From positions 94,439,011 through 94,503,010 of the forward strand of contig JAYGXS010000002.1 of the NCBI GenBank assembly GCA_036362985.1: a DNA stretch of 64,000 nucleotides. Reading direction: 5' to 3'. This document shows, one piece after another, positions 10,905 through 21,339 of this stretch (positions are counted from its first letter, which is position 1; each line of letters opens with the position of its first letter). Origin of the DNA: Ligula intestinalis (taxonomy: Eukaryota; Platyhelminthes; Cestoda; Diphyllobothriidea; Diphyllobothriidae). Position numbers and translations under genes: made by a program. Under the pieces are notes generated by a model. That model ran no database searches. It was not told where the DNA came from and saw nothing but the letters and a program-made list of their open reading frames with translations.

Positions 10905-11075
10905 CCACAGCTGCTGACCACAAGAGATGACCCTCCTATGGCCCGAAAAAACGAGCACCCAGATGCCTTGTCAGGTAATCAGGTTTTCTCAGCACTAAGT
11001 TCAGTCGCCGAATACTACTAGATATTTAGTCCGGCCGGCCCACTTTCATCCCTATCTAGAGCTATCTCCTCTAGT
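10905..11075 (-). repeat. Inverted-repeat pair, right arm
   Basis: Reverse-complement match to 9085-9250. Contains gtcgccgaatactac, tcaggtaatcaggtttt and gaccacaagagatgacc in the same relative order. Confidence 0.7.
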
Positions 11076-11440
11076 TAAGTGCTCGTTCAGATCAAATACC
11101 GTATGGACAATACGAATTAAAATCACTAGTATCACCAAAATCACTAATATTGGAAATTTAATGCAGCGATGTACTGCTATACTGTTGCCCTCTAGTCCCA
11201 TACCCGAAAGGCGTTCGCCTTGTGCAGGTGGAAATTTTTACTTCCAGCTATCACTTACGGTTCCGGCATTACATGATCCACATGGAATTTTATAGACTAA
11301 TAGTTAGCAATTAACATTAACAATTGAGGTTCCAATTAGCTCGCAAACATGACAACGATCCAGGGTGGGTACATCCTGAAACAGATCGGAGTAGCATTAC
11401 CCAATAACTTATAGACCCGATCAGAAACCGACAACACGGC

Positions 11441-11628
11441 AGACCCGTAGCTCAAGGGTTAGAGCGTTCCCCTCTGCCCAGAGTGACGCGAGTTTGAAAT
11501 TCGAGCGTGGCGGCAATTTCCGCTGTACACTGGAGTTGAGCTACCACCACCTGATGACGCCCAAGAAGGCAGAAAAGCTTCGTGGCTTGTGGTCCCCGTT
11601 TGTCGGTAAAATACCATTGTAATTTATT
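11441..11628 (+). mobile_element. tRNA-derived SINE
   Basis: The head resembles a tRNA: an A-box-like gtagctcaagggttagagcg, then a B-box-like gagtttgaaattcgag with an extra base. The body contains ctgatgacgcccaagaaggc and a tail with tgtggtccccgtttgtcgg. The same body order (ctgatga, aaggc, gtctccctttg-like) recurs after tRNA-like heads at 33,786 and 37,940, defining a small SINE family. It would be transcribed by RNA polymerase III if active. Confidence 0.65.
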
Positions 11629-12040
11629 TCCTGTCTAAATAGTTCGCTTTTTCCTTAGGATTTATCAATTGGGGGCGTAGTGTCGTTGTTTGTTTATGGG
11701 CCAACCAGATGTGATGCTTCTTCAAATGGCTGAATAACTGGCATGACTGAGGGCACGGGAGTCAAGTCAACCACTTGAGTGTCAAGTGGGCCAGCTGTGC
11801 CACACACCTCCCTTGAGGGGGGGAGACATGACATGACATCTCCAAGCTACGGTTGCGCAGGCCACGACAGTCACGATCACCGTACGCGGACAGCTGTTAG
11901 TCGATTACAATTTATGTCGTCAGATGACGGTCTTGACACCGAGGCCCGTTGTTACTATTATAAGTAGTCCTGGTAGTCCTGGCCCATAGTCCAAACGCTA
12001 ACACCCCCCCTCCCTTCACTAGCACAACCTATCGCCGCGG

Positions 12041-12234
12041 GTGTCACGTCACCATAACCCTTCCATCCAATCCCCCCCCATTTCCCTTCCCCGTCCGTTG
12101 TAACCTCTGCCTCCAAAACATCTAGTGCGACATTCCCAGCCCTCACTTTTAATTTAGTCTGACAACGAACACGTGATACTTGTTCGAAAATTCACGAGTA
12201 CAACTTGATTTTCCGAAGATCTTCTTTCTTTTCA
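12041..12234 (+). repeat. R4 repeat, copy 1
   Basis: About 190 bp closely matching 28,571-28,756. It begins gtgtcacgtcaccataacc and includes ttgtaacctctgcctccaaa and cgtgatacttgttcgaaaat. It is non-coding, with a C-rich segment that varies in length between the two copies. Confidence 0.85.
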
Positions 12235-12839
12235 TCATATCATCTCGGAATGCAACTTACTTCACTTATCCAGTATTATTACTGTTATTGGTAGTGGTGG
12301 TAGTGCTATTAGTGGCAGTAGTAATAATAGCCGCTGCCACTGCAAGTCATTGATGTCAGTCGTATATACTTCGCGGAAGTAAATTCTCGCCGGATGTCTT
12401 AAAAATTAACCCGGATGAAAGCTTGGGACGCGTGTCAGCTCCTTTATTTTTAATTCTTTGATATTAGCCTAGTTCTTCTAATAGCAGCATTAAAATTGCT
12501 TTATTAGCTACACATGATTTCAATCTACATTACCTTAAGCTCTAATTGGCTGTAACTGCATTATTCCGTTTCCACACTTACGTACCTCGTTATTCATGCA
12601 GTCGGGTCGCTTAGTTTAGATCTGTTTAGCTGTCATACTGCAGTCCATTCCTCAAAGCTAAGTTCAAGCTTTTTAGCCTATTGTAGTCTCAGCAACACTG
12701 TTGTCCTCTATTACCGGTACTTATTGCCCACCTATTTAGAAAGATGATGGTCTGACCTGTGACGAATGGTAGCGTCAGAGTAAGCACAAGTTCTACTGCA
12801 CTTAGTGATGACATTGTGGAAATATGAGCCCAGAGTTGA
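12235..12839. other. Non-coding, triplet-rich sequence
   Basis: Contains an imperfect GGT/AGT/GCC-type triplet run near 12,270-12,340 and otherwise unassigned sequence leading into R1. Nothing coding was recognised. Confidence 0.3.
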
Positions 12840-13700
12840 CTTTAATCACTACTTTTCAAACGCTATGTTATTATCCAAATGCTAATCACTATTACATCAC
12901 ACAGAATGGGAGTGCATACTGGGTGCGAATCCATGAAAAACATACACAGGCAGTACTAAAAGTATACTAAGTAATGGCCTTAGTAAGCACGATTACTAGA
13001 ATTAGCACTTCTAGCATAGGCATATAGCTACATTGGCATCATCTTAGTGCGCACAGCTTCATGGATAGAGATGAGAGTGCTGAAACCTTGACAAACGCAG
13101 CTTTGCTCATGACCGCAAGCATGTACTTACCCGAAATAGTTAAACCCAGATTCACACTCCTTGTTGAGACCAAGAGGATATGAGCCCTAGTGTTGGCTAA
13201 ATCAGCGTCACCTCTGATAAATGGTGGCGTCAGTGCCAGCACCAGTACTACTAGACTTCTTGCCGATATTGAGGGGATATGAGCCAAGTGCTGACTTTAA
13301 TCAGCGTCACTTCTGACTTACAAATCAGTCAGTACTAGTACCAACAAGTAATATCACTAAGCCACACCCTAGTAAGCAGTATTAGAAGTAAGCAGTACCA
13401 GTGCTGGTTTACTTAAGTATGGCCACTTAAGGTGAGTGAGGATAGATAGCACAGTAGCACCCGCGCAAAGTCTACTGTCACTTAAGACTATGCTAGGTGG
13501 TGTATTGACTTGTATTTGATACAGCAGCCCACGCCGGACCCCGTTTAGTCTTCGGGACTCCAGGGCAAGGTGAAGGGTGCGGAGCCGCTAACTACGTCCT
13601 CTATCATTTTAAAGCTAAAACCTGAGACTGTCACCTTATGTACCAACCTGTTGGTGCACTTGGTTGACTTCAGCGAAATCGATGGTCAGACACACACAGT
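12840..13700 (+). repeat. Dispersed repeat R1, most complete uninterrupted copy
   Basis: Shares ordered blocks with 14,588-14,777 plus 22,783-23,030 and with 57,180-58,010. The blocks are gagtgcatactg, ttagtaagcacgattactag, taaacccagattcacactcc, gccctagtgttggct, agatagcacagtag, cgcaaagtctactgtcactta, cagcccacgccggaccccgt and ctgttggtgcacttgg. It contains the empty version of the hAT target site at 13,367-13,374. No protein is recognised on either strand. Confidence 0.75.
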
Positions 13701-13720
13701 ACTTGTACTTGTAACGGCAT

Positions 13721-14055
13721 TCACCTCGGGCGGGTTGAGCCGGCATCAGTTTTGACGTTGACTGCATCATGAATCACAGCTGTCCAGGCGCGTCGATCTT
13801 GCGCCTGTTCACCCGAGAGCACCATCCATTCACGGTTCCACCGGCGTAGGCCGTAGACGCATGGGCCGGAAACTGACGACAGATCCTGCTTGACCGTTGC
13901 TGTCCAAGTTTTCAGCTGCCCGCCGCGACGTTTGCGCCAGGTGGGGGGAGGCGTCGCCACAAGCAGGTCACGAATCAGCTCAACATCATCACGCCGAGCC
14001 GCATGCCCGAACCACCGAAGTCGTCTCTGAAGCAGGAGTGGAGGGAGAGCGTCCA
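13721..14055 (-). pseudogene. RTE-type LINE C-terminal fragment
   Basis: On the minus strand one open frame gives ALPPLLLQRRLRWFGHAARR, then DVELIRDLLVATPPPTWRKR, GGQLKTWTATVKQDLSSVSG and WMVLSGEQAQDRRAWTAVIH. This C-terminal tail (R-L-R-W-x-G-H-x-x-R with later KTW and DRxAW) is characteristic of RTE-clade polyproteins that are abundant in tapeworm genomes. RT and endonuclease are absent. The flanking sequence at 14,056 repeats a 40-bp block of R1 (13,137-13,178), so this piece lies within R1-type sequence. Confidence 0.8.
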
Positions 14056-14154
14056 AAATAGTTAAACCCAGATTCACAATCCTTGTTAAGACCAAGGGGA
14101 TATGAGCCTATAGGAGCTAAGGCTACGACGGTATGGCCTTAATACCTACAATCT

Positions 14155-14587
14155 TCCAGACCCTGGTTCCTTAGGAGATTGGAGAGAAGACGGTGGAAAG
14201 GCGAGAGAAGACGGAACAGTGTATTGTTTACAGTAGAGTTATGGGAAAGTTGCCAGTCCATCCAGCATGACTGTATGGCCGGAGGGCGCATGAGCGCGCG
14301 GCCTCCAATCCGTCTCGCTCAGAGACGATTACCAAGTCAGGTCTTGAGTAGTCGGGCCAGAAGATAGAGAGCGAGATAGCTTTCATTGGCTAGGTCGGCC
14401 TGGAGATTTTGGGCAGAGAGGCAACTTGCGTCGGGCACGCGTGCCAGCTCCCCATTCGTCGCCTGGTTTTTGAGCGTAGATTCGGGGACCGTGATTGGCT
14501 GATCGAGACGTCAAAAACCGCGTCGGCGAGCCGTTGGGAAAGTGCACTTCGATGCGAGCTAGTCAGCCAGGCACGAGCTGCTAAAAG
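14155..14587. repeat. R2-like dispersed repeat
   Basis: Loose similarity to 58,716-59,060 (gatcttccaggcccggttccttag-type start) and to 29,716-29,795 (tgattggct, aagtgcacttcga, gagctagtca). The fragments are of different extent and divergence is high, so the boundaries are uncertain. No protein recognised. Confidence 0.4.
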
Positions 14588-14777
14588 CCCTAGTGTTGGC
14601 TAAATCAGCGTCACCTCTGATAAATGGTGGCGTCAGTGCCAGCACCAGTACTACTAGACTTCCTGCCAGGATTTAGGGGATATGAGTCCAGTGCTTTCTT
14701 AATCAGCGTCATTTCTGACGTACAAAAACAGTCAGTACTAGTACCAACAAGTACTATCACTAAGTTACACCCTAGTA
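14588..14777 (+). repeat. R1 copy split by the hAT element, left part
   Basis: Closely matches 13,183-13,374 of the uninterrupted R1 copy, ending in the target octamer ccctagta at 14,770-14,777. The R1 sequence resumes after the hAT element at 22,783. Confidence 0.85.
14770..14777. repeat. 8-bp target-site duplication, left
   Basis: ccctagta, identical to 22,783-22,790. It is present once at the empty paralogous site 13,367-13,374. Eight-base duplications are diagnostic of hAT transposition. Confidence 0.95.
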
Positions 14778-14869
14778 CAGGGGTCGGCCATCCATGGCTT
14801 TTGAGCCATATATGGCTCTTTTGATGATCGCGTATGGCTCTTTCAGAAACTTCAGATTTTATGCTCTTG

Positions 14870-15547
14870 GTTACTCTTTAGGGGTCTGAGTAGTGGGTTG
14901 TACTTGGATCACTTCAATCATCAGGCCAAATCCCAGGCTGGAAGTTAAAAGGCACAAGTCATCAGAAGGAGTGATTTATTATGTACAGAACTCCCATTGC
15001 AGTCCCAGGTGGCAATGGCCACTGGTGAAGCCAGGGCTAGTGTTGATTGCGCCCAGCCAGACTTGAGAGGGCTTGAGACAGTGGTGACAGCTGTTCAGTT
15101 GGATTGCGGAGCAGGTTCAATTGTTCTGTTATCGGTGTCTTGCAATTGCCCAAGGGGATGTCGCCTACAGAGGCCGAGGGGTGGACTATTGAAATGGCTT
15201 TTAGGTATTTTCACGCCCGTGTATGCTCGGGTGTGTGTGCGTGACTGAATAAACAACTGTCACCAGGGTGGCGGTTTCGGGGGCTTGAGAAAACCGAAGG
15301 AAAAAGGACGCTCGGGCAGCTGTTACCGGATTACCAGACGCAACTGCGAGGTCAAGCCTCGAGGACGGGGGTATCGGTGCAAGAAAGCATTGGAACAGTT
15401 GGTTGTGGCAACATTTGACTTTGGGACAGCGGGTCTTGGAGGGCGAAGGGGGGTAGGGCACGCATTGTAGCCGTCCACCTCCAATGACGTGCCGCCACAA
15501 GCTCGCTACATTACAGACGATCTACTAAAGTACGATAGCCCGTAGAC
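14870..15547. other. Unassigned segment in the hAT 5' part
   Basis: Similarity to the second hAT copy ends near 14,870. From there to the LINE ORF1 no protein domain was recognised. A gtgactgaataaacaactg block at 15,240 followed by GC-rich sequence could be the end of another element or the LINE 5' UTR. I cannot decide between them. Confidence 0.3.
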
Positions 15548-16323
15548 TTGACCTCAGATTGGTCAAGGTCACGCTGGCAGACAAGGCTATCTTACGCGCA
15601 TAGGCCAACCGACTTAACAGTCCCAAAAACCAAGCAGGCGGTGTCTAAGATACCAGTCAGAACTAGTCTGGTTGCGTCTCCCAAAAAGCCCAAGACGCCA
15701 CCGACTACTACAAAAAAGGTGGCCTTGGCACAAAAGAAAAGCTGTCGGGTCCTCCCAATTATCAAATGCCGGAGTTTAGGGACCTCACAGCCCAAGTGAG
15801 GATAACCACACGTCGGTAGGGTCCACTAATAAACCTCATAGCCCGTTACATAATCACAGCCAGTGCATCGTCATAGAGGGCATGCCTGAATCTTCTTCGG
15901 AGACCCCAAAGAATATAATTGACCAGGATATGGATTTATTCCGCAGATACATTAAACTTCTCCTACATGAATATGAAATAATGGTGGTCCCCATCCTAAA
16001 AGCAGTTAGGATGATCCTGAAGAAGGGTCCATATACGGACTCGGGTCAACCCAAACCAATAAAATTAATACTCAAGCACGAAGAACAAGTAAAGCTACTG
16101 TTAAACAGGAAATCGCAACTACGGAAAAAAGTATCCCACGGTTTTTCAGCGGAAGTACTTGCCGGCCGAGAAGGAGAAGTGGAGGGCACTGACAACCGAA
16201 CTCCACAGGAAATTTAATGCAGGCGAGAGAAACCTGCGAATAATGGACGGGTTAATCATCACCACCCAGAGGTCATTCCTCCGGAGACGGCCAATAACGC
16301 TGAGTTTTACAGACAGAAAGTAG
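15548..16323 (+). pseudogene. LINE ORF1-like nucleic-acid-binding protein, frameshifted
   Basis: The first frame (15,548-15,799) is Lys/Pro/Thr-rich, a basic N-terminal region. A second frame opens upstream of 15,882 with NHSQCIVIEGMPESSSETP and LFRRYIKLLLHEYEIMVV. It continues with PKPIKLILKHEEQVKLLLNR to KSQLRKK, where a one-base shift at about 16,135 leads to FQRKYLPAEKEKWRALTTEL, HRKFNAGERNLRIMDGLI and RRRPITLSF, ending with a stop at 16,321-16,323. This order (IxGxPES, RPxxLxL, KYxPAE, RNLRIxxG) is the ORF1 RRM-plus-C-terminal layout of CR1 elements. ORF1 binds the LINE RNA. Confidence 0.75.
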
Positions 16324-16429
16324 ACCAAAACTCAGGCAATAAATAATTTATTTCGCAGAGACCTTCCGGATCCCTCGACCGACAAATCGCTCAGAACTCT
16401 ATGCCAGCGAAGCTGTGCTTTCTTTGACG

Positions 16430-17366
16430 AGCTCAAAGTTTGTATAGCTACCTACAGCCGGATGTCATATCCATTACAGAGACCTGGCTACAGGCTGACG
16501 TAATGGATGCCGAAATTGTACACGGAGAGTAACAAGTTTTTCGTCGGGACCGGATATATAGGAGGGAAGAAGGAATAACAGGGTTTGTCAAGAAGGGCAT
16601 CATTGCGTCAGAACACAGTATTAATTCCTCTCATGATTGTGAAGCGCTATGGCTTAAACTGAAAACGCGTGGTGCACCCACCTAACATTTCATGATCATG
16701 ACCGCCAAATCAATCTCCAGAGGGTGGCGAGACCTTGTTTCGACTAATGCGTGAACTGGCTCAAAATGAAAATTCGCTGATCACTGGAGAATTTAATGTC
16801 CCACTGATTAACTGGGGTGAGCTATCATGAGCCTTTTAGCTCCAGATTCTTAAAGCTGACGGGGGACCTCTATCATGCAGAACGTTTGATTTCCAACGAG
16901 AATCAAAGAAGCACAAACAGCGAACTGTTTGGACCTCGTATTATCGAAAGATCCGATTGCTACAAGCGCAATTAGGTCAATCGCGCCTCTAGGAAAGAGT
17001 GATCATGTCATGATCCTGTGGGAATATGCTTCAAACACCAATCAACCGAGAAATACGGAGGTTTGGTTAGACTACTGGCGCGGAAATTACACAGAAGTGA
17101 GAAATAAACTTGCAGCAATAAATTGGTATGACCTTCTAACCGGTAGTTCGGATGCCGACTGGAACACTGCCAGGGATCTTATAAGTGAAGCTTTGCATCG
17201 AAACTGGCCGCTGAAAAAAGTACAAAAGGCGAGTCGGCCCCCCTGGTTAATGCAAGATCTGAAGAGCCAAATAAACCGCAAGAACAAACTCTGGAGAAAG
17301 TACGCATCAGCACGCCAGCCTTCACACTACGAAGAATTCCGACAAAAGCGGAACGAGGTTAGATGA
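16430..17366 (+). pseudogene. LINE copy B endonuclease and linker
   Basis: Equivalent to 1849-2771 of copy A and starting from the same gagctcaaagtttgtatag. The glutamate motif region is readable but has a stop where copy A has EYQVFR (taa near 16,531). GEFNVPLINW, and the stretch after it, have small deletions relative to copy A. From 16,929 the frame is open: MDLVLSKDPIATSAIRSIAP, then SDHVMILWEY and the linker to RQKRNEVR, ending in a stop at 17,364-17,366. Confidence 0.85.
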
Positions 17367-17773
17367 ACATTCGAAAAGCGTGGAAAGACTAAGAAGCAAA
17401 AATTATCGAGCGGGCCGTAACGAAGCCAAAGGCGCTCTACAGTTACATCAACAGCAGGCTAAAAAAACAAAGGCACAGTTGCAGTACTAAACGGTGGAAA
17501 TAATGACGAAATTAAAGAAAATCTCAAAAAAGCAGAACACCTTAGCAAGTTTTTGCATCAGTTTTCACTGAGGAACTGCATTTTAATCCGACTGACTTCC
17601 ACGCAGAGAGTAATTGCAGAATCCTGGAGGACCTCCGTTCCACAGAAGAAGATGTGAGGAATGAAGTTCTTGCGCTTAATGAAGCTAAGTCTCCGAGTCC
17701 AGACAAAATACCAGCAACGGTACTGTAAGAGCTGGCTTCGGAACTTTCCAGACCGCTTACGCATATTTTTCAG

Positions 17774-18805
17774 TTGTCCTTTGATCGAGGCCTCCTCCCA
17801 TCCGATTGGAAAGTTGCGAACATATACCCTATTCACAAGGGTGGATCCAGAAACAGCGCGTACAACTATCGACCAGTGAGCCAAACTTGCATCTGTTGTA
17901 AAGTTATGGAAAGGATCCTCAAAAAGGCCACTGTGAAGCTCCTCGAAGAAAACGACTTCTTTGATGGTGCCCATCACAGTTTTCGAGGAAACCACTCCTG
18001 CCTGACCAACATGCTTTATTCTATGGACCAGTGGTCCAAGTCATTAGACGAAAATAACCCCGTAGATGTTGTTGAAATAGACGTTAAAAAAGCCTTCGAT
18101 AGTGTGCCTCACCAATGGCTACCCTACAAGGTTGGCGAATCGGGAATAAGGGGCAATTTACTAAATTGGATAGGAGATTTTCTCATAGGCCGATTGCAGT
18201 CCATGTGCGTCGGAAACACAAAATCCTCTTCAGTGCCAGTTGCGAGTGGAGTGCCACAGGGCTCCGTTCTTGGGCCACTATTGTTCCTAATCTACGTCAA
18301 CGACTGTAGGCATGGACTGGTCAGTAATGGAGTCTTGTTTGCAGATAATATTAAGGTATGGCAACCCCTCGGAAATGCTTATGATGAACGAACTCTGCAA
18401 GAAGGACCTGACCGCCTAGGTGCATGGTCCAAAAAATGTTTAATGCGGTGTAACTTTGAGAAGTGTGTCACATTGAGACTCAAGACGAAGAAAGTGAGCG
18501 CGACGGATGACTCACACAACTACGTACTCGATGGAAGGTCCCCGTCGAACGTCAATGAACAAAAAGATCTTGGTATGGCTATTGTGCCATCCCTGAAGCC
18601 GTCTTTACAGTGTGTTAGGGCAGCCAAGAGGGCGAACAGTGTTCTGTTTGCCATTAAGCGAAATTTTGTCTACATAGACAAAAACTATTCTGCAAAATCT
18701 ATGGAACATTTATTCGCTCACATCTGCAGTATGGCGTTCAGGGGTGGTGACCATGGATGCAAAAAGACAACCAGATGCTGGAAAGAATTCGGCAAAGAGC
18801 AATGA
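17774..18805 (+). pseudogene. LINE copy B reverse transcriptase, long frame but FADN
   Basis: A 343-codon open frame covers RT fingers to thumb: LLPSDWKVANIYPIHKGGSR, NYRPVSQTC, VVEIDVKKAFDSVPHQW (motif A with its Asp), SGVPQGSVLGPLLFLIYVND (motif B), LFADNIKVWQ (motif C) and LGMAIVPSLKPSLQC. Motif C has Asn in place of the second Asp (codon aat at 18,347-18,349), which would abolish polymerase activity by itself. The ATG at 17,774 is internal; the natural start lies far upstream in ORF2. This is the reverse of copy A, which keeps FADD but is broken by stops. Confidence 0.9.
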
Positions 18806-19211
18806 AAATTGTGAAGGGCCCTAAGTCTTCATCATACGAATTTCGACTAGAAGCACTTAACGTTTCCCCCTTGAGCATAGCCAAATCCGCGGCGACCTCA
18901 TACAGACGTACCGCCTCGTGAGGAATCGGAAGTGTGCCCTGATGTTTGATGACTTCTTCGCCTTCGCCACTTCAACCAACCTCCGTGGGAATTCCCTCAA
19001 ACTGCGGGGAACCCTATCCCATCTAGAGGTCCGCAAGCAGTCGCTCTCACAACGAGTCATCGGTGTCTGGAACGGACAGCCCGAGGAGGTCTTAATGGCG
19101 AACTCCACAGACGAGTTTAAACGGAAACTGGATGAACATCTAATTAACACTTACCGTTCATATGTCCAAGGAAGCAGGAATAATTTACGCCCCGGAAATA
19201 CCTATAGATAA
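18775..19211 (+). pseudogene. LINE copy B C-terminal domain
   Basis: After a frameshift near 18,790 the post-RT domain reads in two pieces, the second being MRNRKCALMFDDFFAFATST to ELVxxx-type WNGQPEEVLMANSTDEF and stopping right after GNTYR at 19,209-19,211. It corresponds to 4169-4614 of copy A and is followed by about 230 bp of shared 3' UTR. Confidence 0.75.
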
Positions 19212-19621
19212 AACTTTATATTTGCATATGCTTCTCACTATTTTACAGAAACACATTTTATGTTGGATATATGATGTACACAAGAGACTATTCTGACTGC
19301 TCACACGCACACGTTAAAATTTGTACATGTATGTATGTTACTCACTGTTTATAGTGACATATTTTACGTTGGATATTTCATGCATACTGTTTTCAATAAG
19401 GTCTTCAAAGGCATTGCCTACTACCCTTAATATACTGAACTTTATAGTGCCTCGTGTTTATGTAACCCAGACGGAGCAAAGAGTCCATTCGCGAACACTT
19501 GCTTTGTGGACTTTTACATCGGCCCTAACATCTGACTGCTTTCTTTCATCAGAGGGATCGCACATCTTTGAACGCTTCATTCTCTTTTATTTGCCTAAAG
19601 TTTACCTCTGCAGCAAAGAGT

Positions 19622-20075
19622 ATGACGAAACGAAAAGTTTATAAGGAGTATCGTACATTTCAGTATGAATGGGCCGAAGAATTTGCCTTTGTGCAGAGAG
19701 CAGGTTATGTGGTGTGTCTCATTTTCAATGACAAGATTATATCGATGAAACGGTCGAATGTAAAGCGCCACTTCAACACACGCCATGATACGTTTGAATC
19801 AAAATACCCTGCGGGAGATAGCCGAAAGAAAGCATGCCAAGAGCTTATGAGCAGGAGGCAAACCAGCCAGAAGCACCTCCGCGTATGGATCCAGCAAGGT
19901 GACTGTAACTCCGCGAGCTTTACTGGACCTTTAGCATTAGTTAAAATTGGAAACCATTTGCAGATTGCTTGTTTGCTAAAACGTTCATGCTGGATGTAGC
20001 TGATAAACGTTTCAATGATCTTCCGAACGAAGACAAGATAATCAAACGGATACAAGGCGAAATCTGTTCATTAGC
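19622..20075 (+). pseudogene. hAT transposase N-terminus with BED-type finger
   Basis: The frame starting at 19,622 reads MTKRKVYKEYRTFQYEWAEE, YVVCLIFNDKI and RSNVKRHFNTRH. This is the BED zinc-finger start of ZBED5/GTF2IRD2/SCAND3-like hAT transposases. In the finger, Cys32, His50 and His55 are present but the second Cys of the CxxC pair is Phe35. After about 19,960 a frameshift leads to AKTFMLDVADKRFNDLPNED KIIKRIQ, the segment that normally precedes the catalytic core. The core is not found: the similarity ends near 20,080 and PLE sequence appears by 20,395. Confidence 0.8.
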
Positions 20076-20389
20076 GTACCATCATGATGGCAACCCAGTT
20101 GGAGGTAACGCAAGTGAAAAACAGCCACGTTTATGCGTTAGTGGGTGGCTGCTATGGAAGCTGAGCACCTGGGTTGTATTAGTTGCCTGGAGCACGCATA
20201 TTCGCTTCTATTCGTGAGAATCTTTTGCGTAATGCGCTTCGTACAGCTCGAAACTGGGAGGTTTTCTCAATCCGAGAAGCAGCAACCTATGAGCAGCATC
20301 GATTCATGCCCTGATGTGTTCTGGAGGGAGTGGCGCCGAAGAGCCTACGGTACAGAACACCGGTGAACTCTTACTTGGCAAGAAACGTG

Positions 20390-21335
20390 ATGCAACGCTT
20401 TCGCAGGCAAACAACACGTATTCTGATCAACGACTGCCACCTAGGCCTTCGCAGGTACTGGTCTGTATTCGAGCACTATTTCAGAGGGTGAAGACAGACT
20501 GCAGTGAACCGGAAGGACGAACGCAAGAATTACGACATCTTCGGGACCAACTTGCCAGGAATGGATACCCCAACAGCTTCATCCACGGATTCCTCCGAAC
20601 ACGCCCACGGGGAACAAACAAAAAGGGAACACCAACACTCTGGTACACTCTACCGTACATTAAAAACGTGTCAGAAACAGCCCAGCGTATCGCTGCAGAG
20701 CTCGGCGTGGCTACTGCTCATCGCCCGACAGCTACAATGCGTGCGCAAGTCATGCGAATAAAAGACCCACTGGATGAAGGTGAGCAGTCTGGCGTCGTTT
20801 ATCAGATGCCATGTCGTGACTGTTCTTGCCATTATACAGGGCAGACCGGGCAACGACTTAGTTCACGAATAAAGGAGCAGAAACGGGCAGTGCGGATAGG
20901 TGACCCTCAGTTTCAGATCGCTACCCACACTCTGGAAGAGGGCCACAAATTCGACTTCTCGAACACACGGATAATTACACAAGCCATTTATAGGACGGGA
21001 CGTGAACTGCTGGAGGCCTGGATGTCAGATCCTAACTCCATAAACAGGCATGTGGATATACCGCCCTGGTATTTTGCCATCCGTACCCGTGACCAGAAAC
21101 CAGGGCCCAGTTCCTCTAAAAGCATGCAGGCCACCACCTCAAGGCCACATGCCGTTACTCCAGGGACGTGCGTCGCAGACACGATAAGATAGCATGAGAA
21201 TGGACTTAGCGTGGACAAAGACCAATCAATAATTGCCACCACCCTCTCCCCGACCAACTCCATTTATGCGTAGCTGATGTTTGCTGTTCTCAGTTACTCT
21301 GACGATGGCTTCTCGTGTGGAGCCAAAAGCTCAGA
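20390..21335 (+). mobile_element. PLE thumb and GIY-YIG fragment inside the hAT element
   Basis: This is a 5'-truncated PLE copy. It begins in the RT thumb (ALFQRVKTDCSEPEGRTQ from about 20,480), runs through the connector and endonuclease to the stop at 21,192, and its 3' end includes a 36-nt terminal motif at 21,299-21,334. It replaces the catalytic middle of the hAT transposase. Confidence 0.8.
20395..21192 (+). pseudogene. PLE connector and GIY-YIG endonuclease, frame open
   Basis: The reading frame is uninterrupted over this whole interval. In order: ALFQRVKTDCSEP (thumb end), LARNGYPNSFIHGFL (connector), TLWYTLPYIKNVSETAQRIA, LGVATAHRPTATMRAQVMRI KDPL, then GIY-YIG: GVVYQMPCRDCSCHYTGQTG, QRLSSRIKEQKRAVRIGDPQ, FQIATHTLEEGHKFDF and GRELLEAWMSDPNSINRHVD. 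GIY is VVY, YIG is YTG, and the arginine and final glutamate (LLEAW) are in place. It is the best-preserved GIY-YIG in the window and could be catalytically competent as a domain, but has no RT and no own start. Confidence 0.88.
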
Positions 21336-21339
21336 ATAA

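Larger units (their letters stand above)
15548..19441 (+). mobile_element. CR1-like LINE copy B with ORF1 and ORF2 remnants
   Basis: This is the most complete LINE of the window: an ORF1-type protein (15,548-16,323), endonuclease (16,430-17,366), RT (17,774-18,805) and C-terminal domain to 19,211. Its 3' UTR ends at the same word as copy A (atatactgaact). It is inserted in the hAT element. Because both copies have stops and frameshifts, neither is autonomous. From ORF2 on, the two copies are nearly collinear. Confidence 0.85.

Noticed and set aside
15240..15547. LTR retrotransposon end with aataaa and primer site
   Set aside because: Only a single aataaa-type word and GC-rich flank; no second LTR, gag or pol found in the window.
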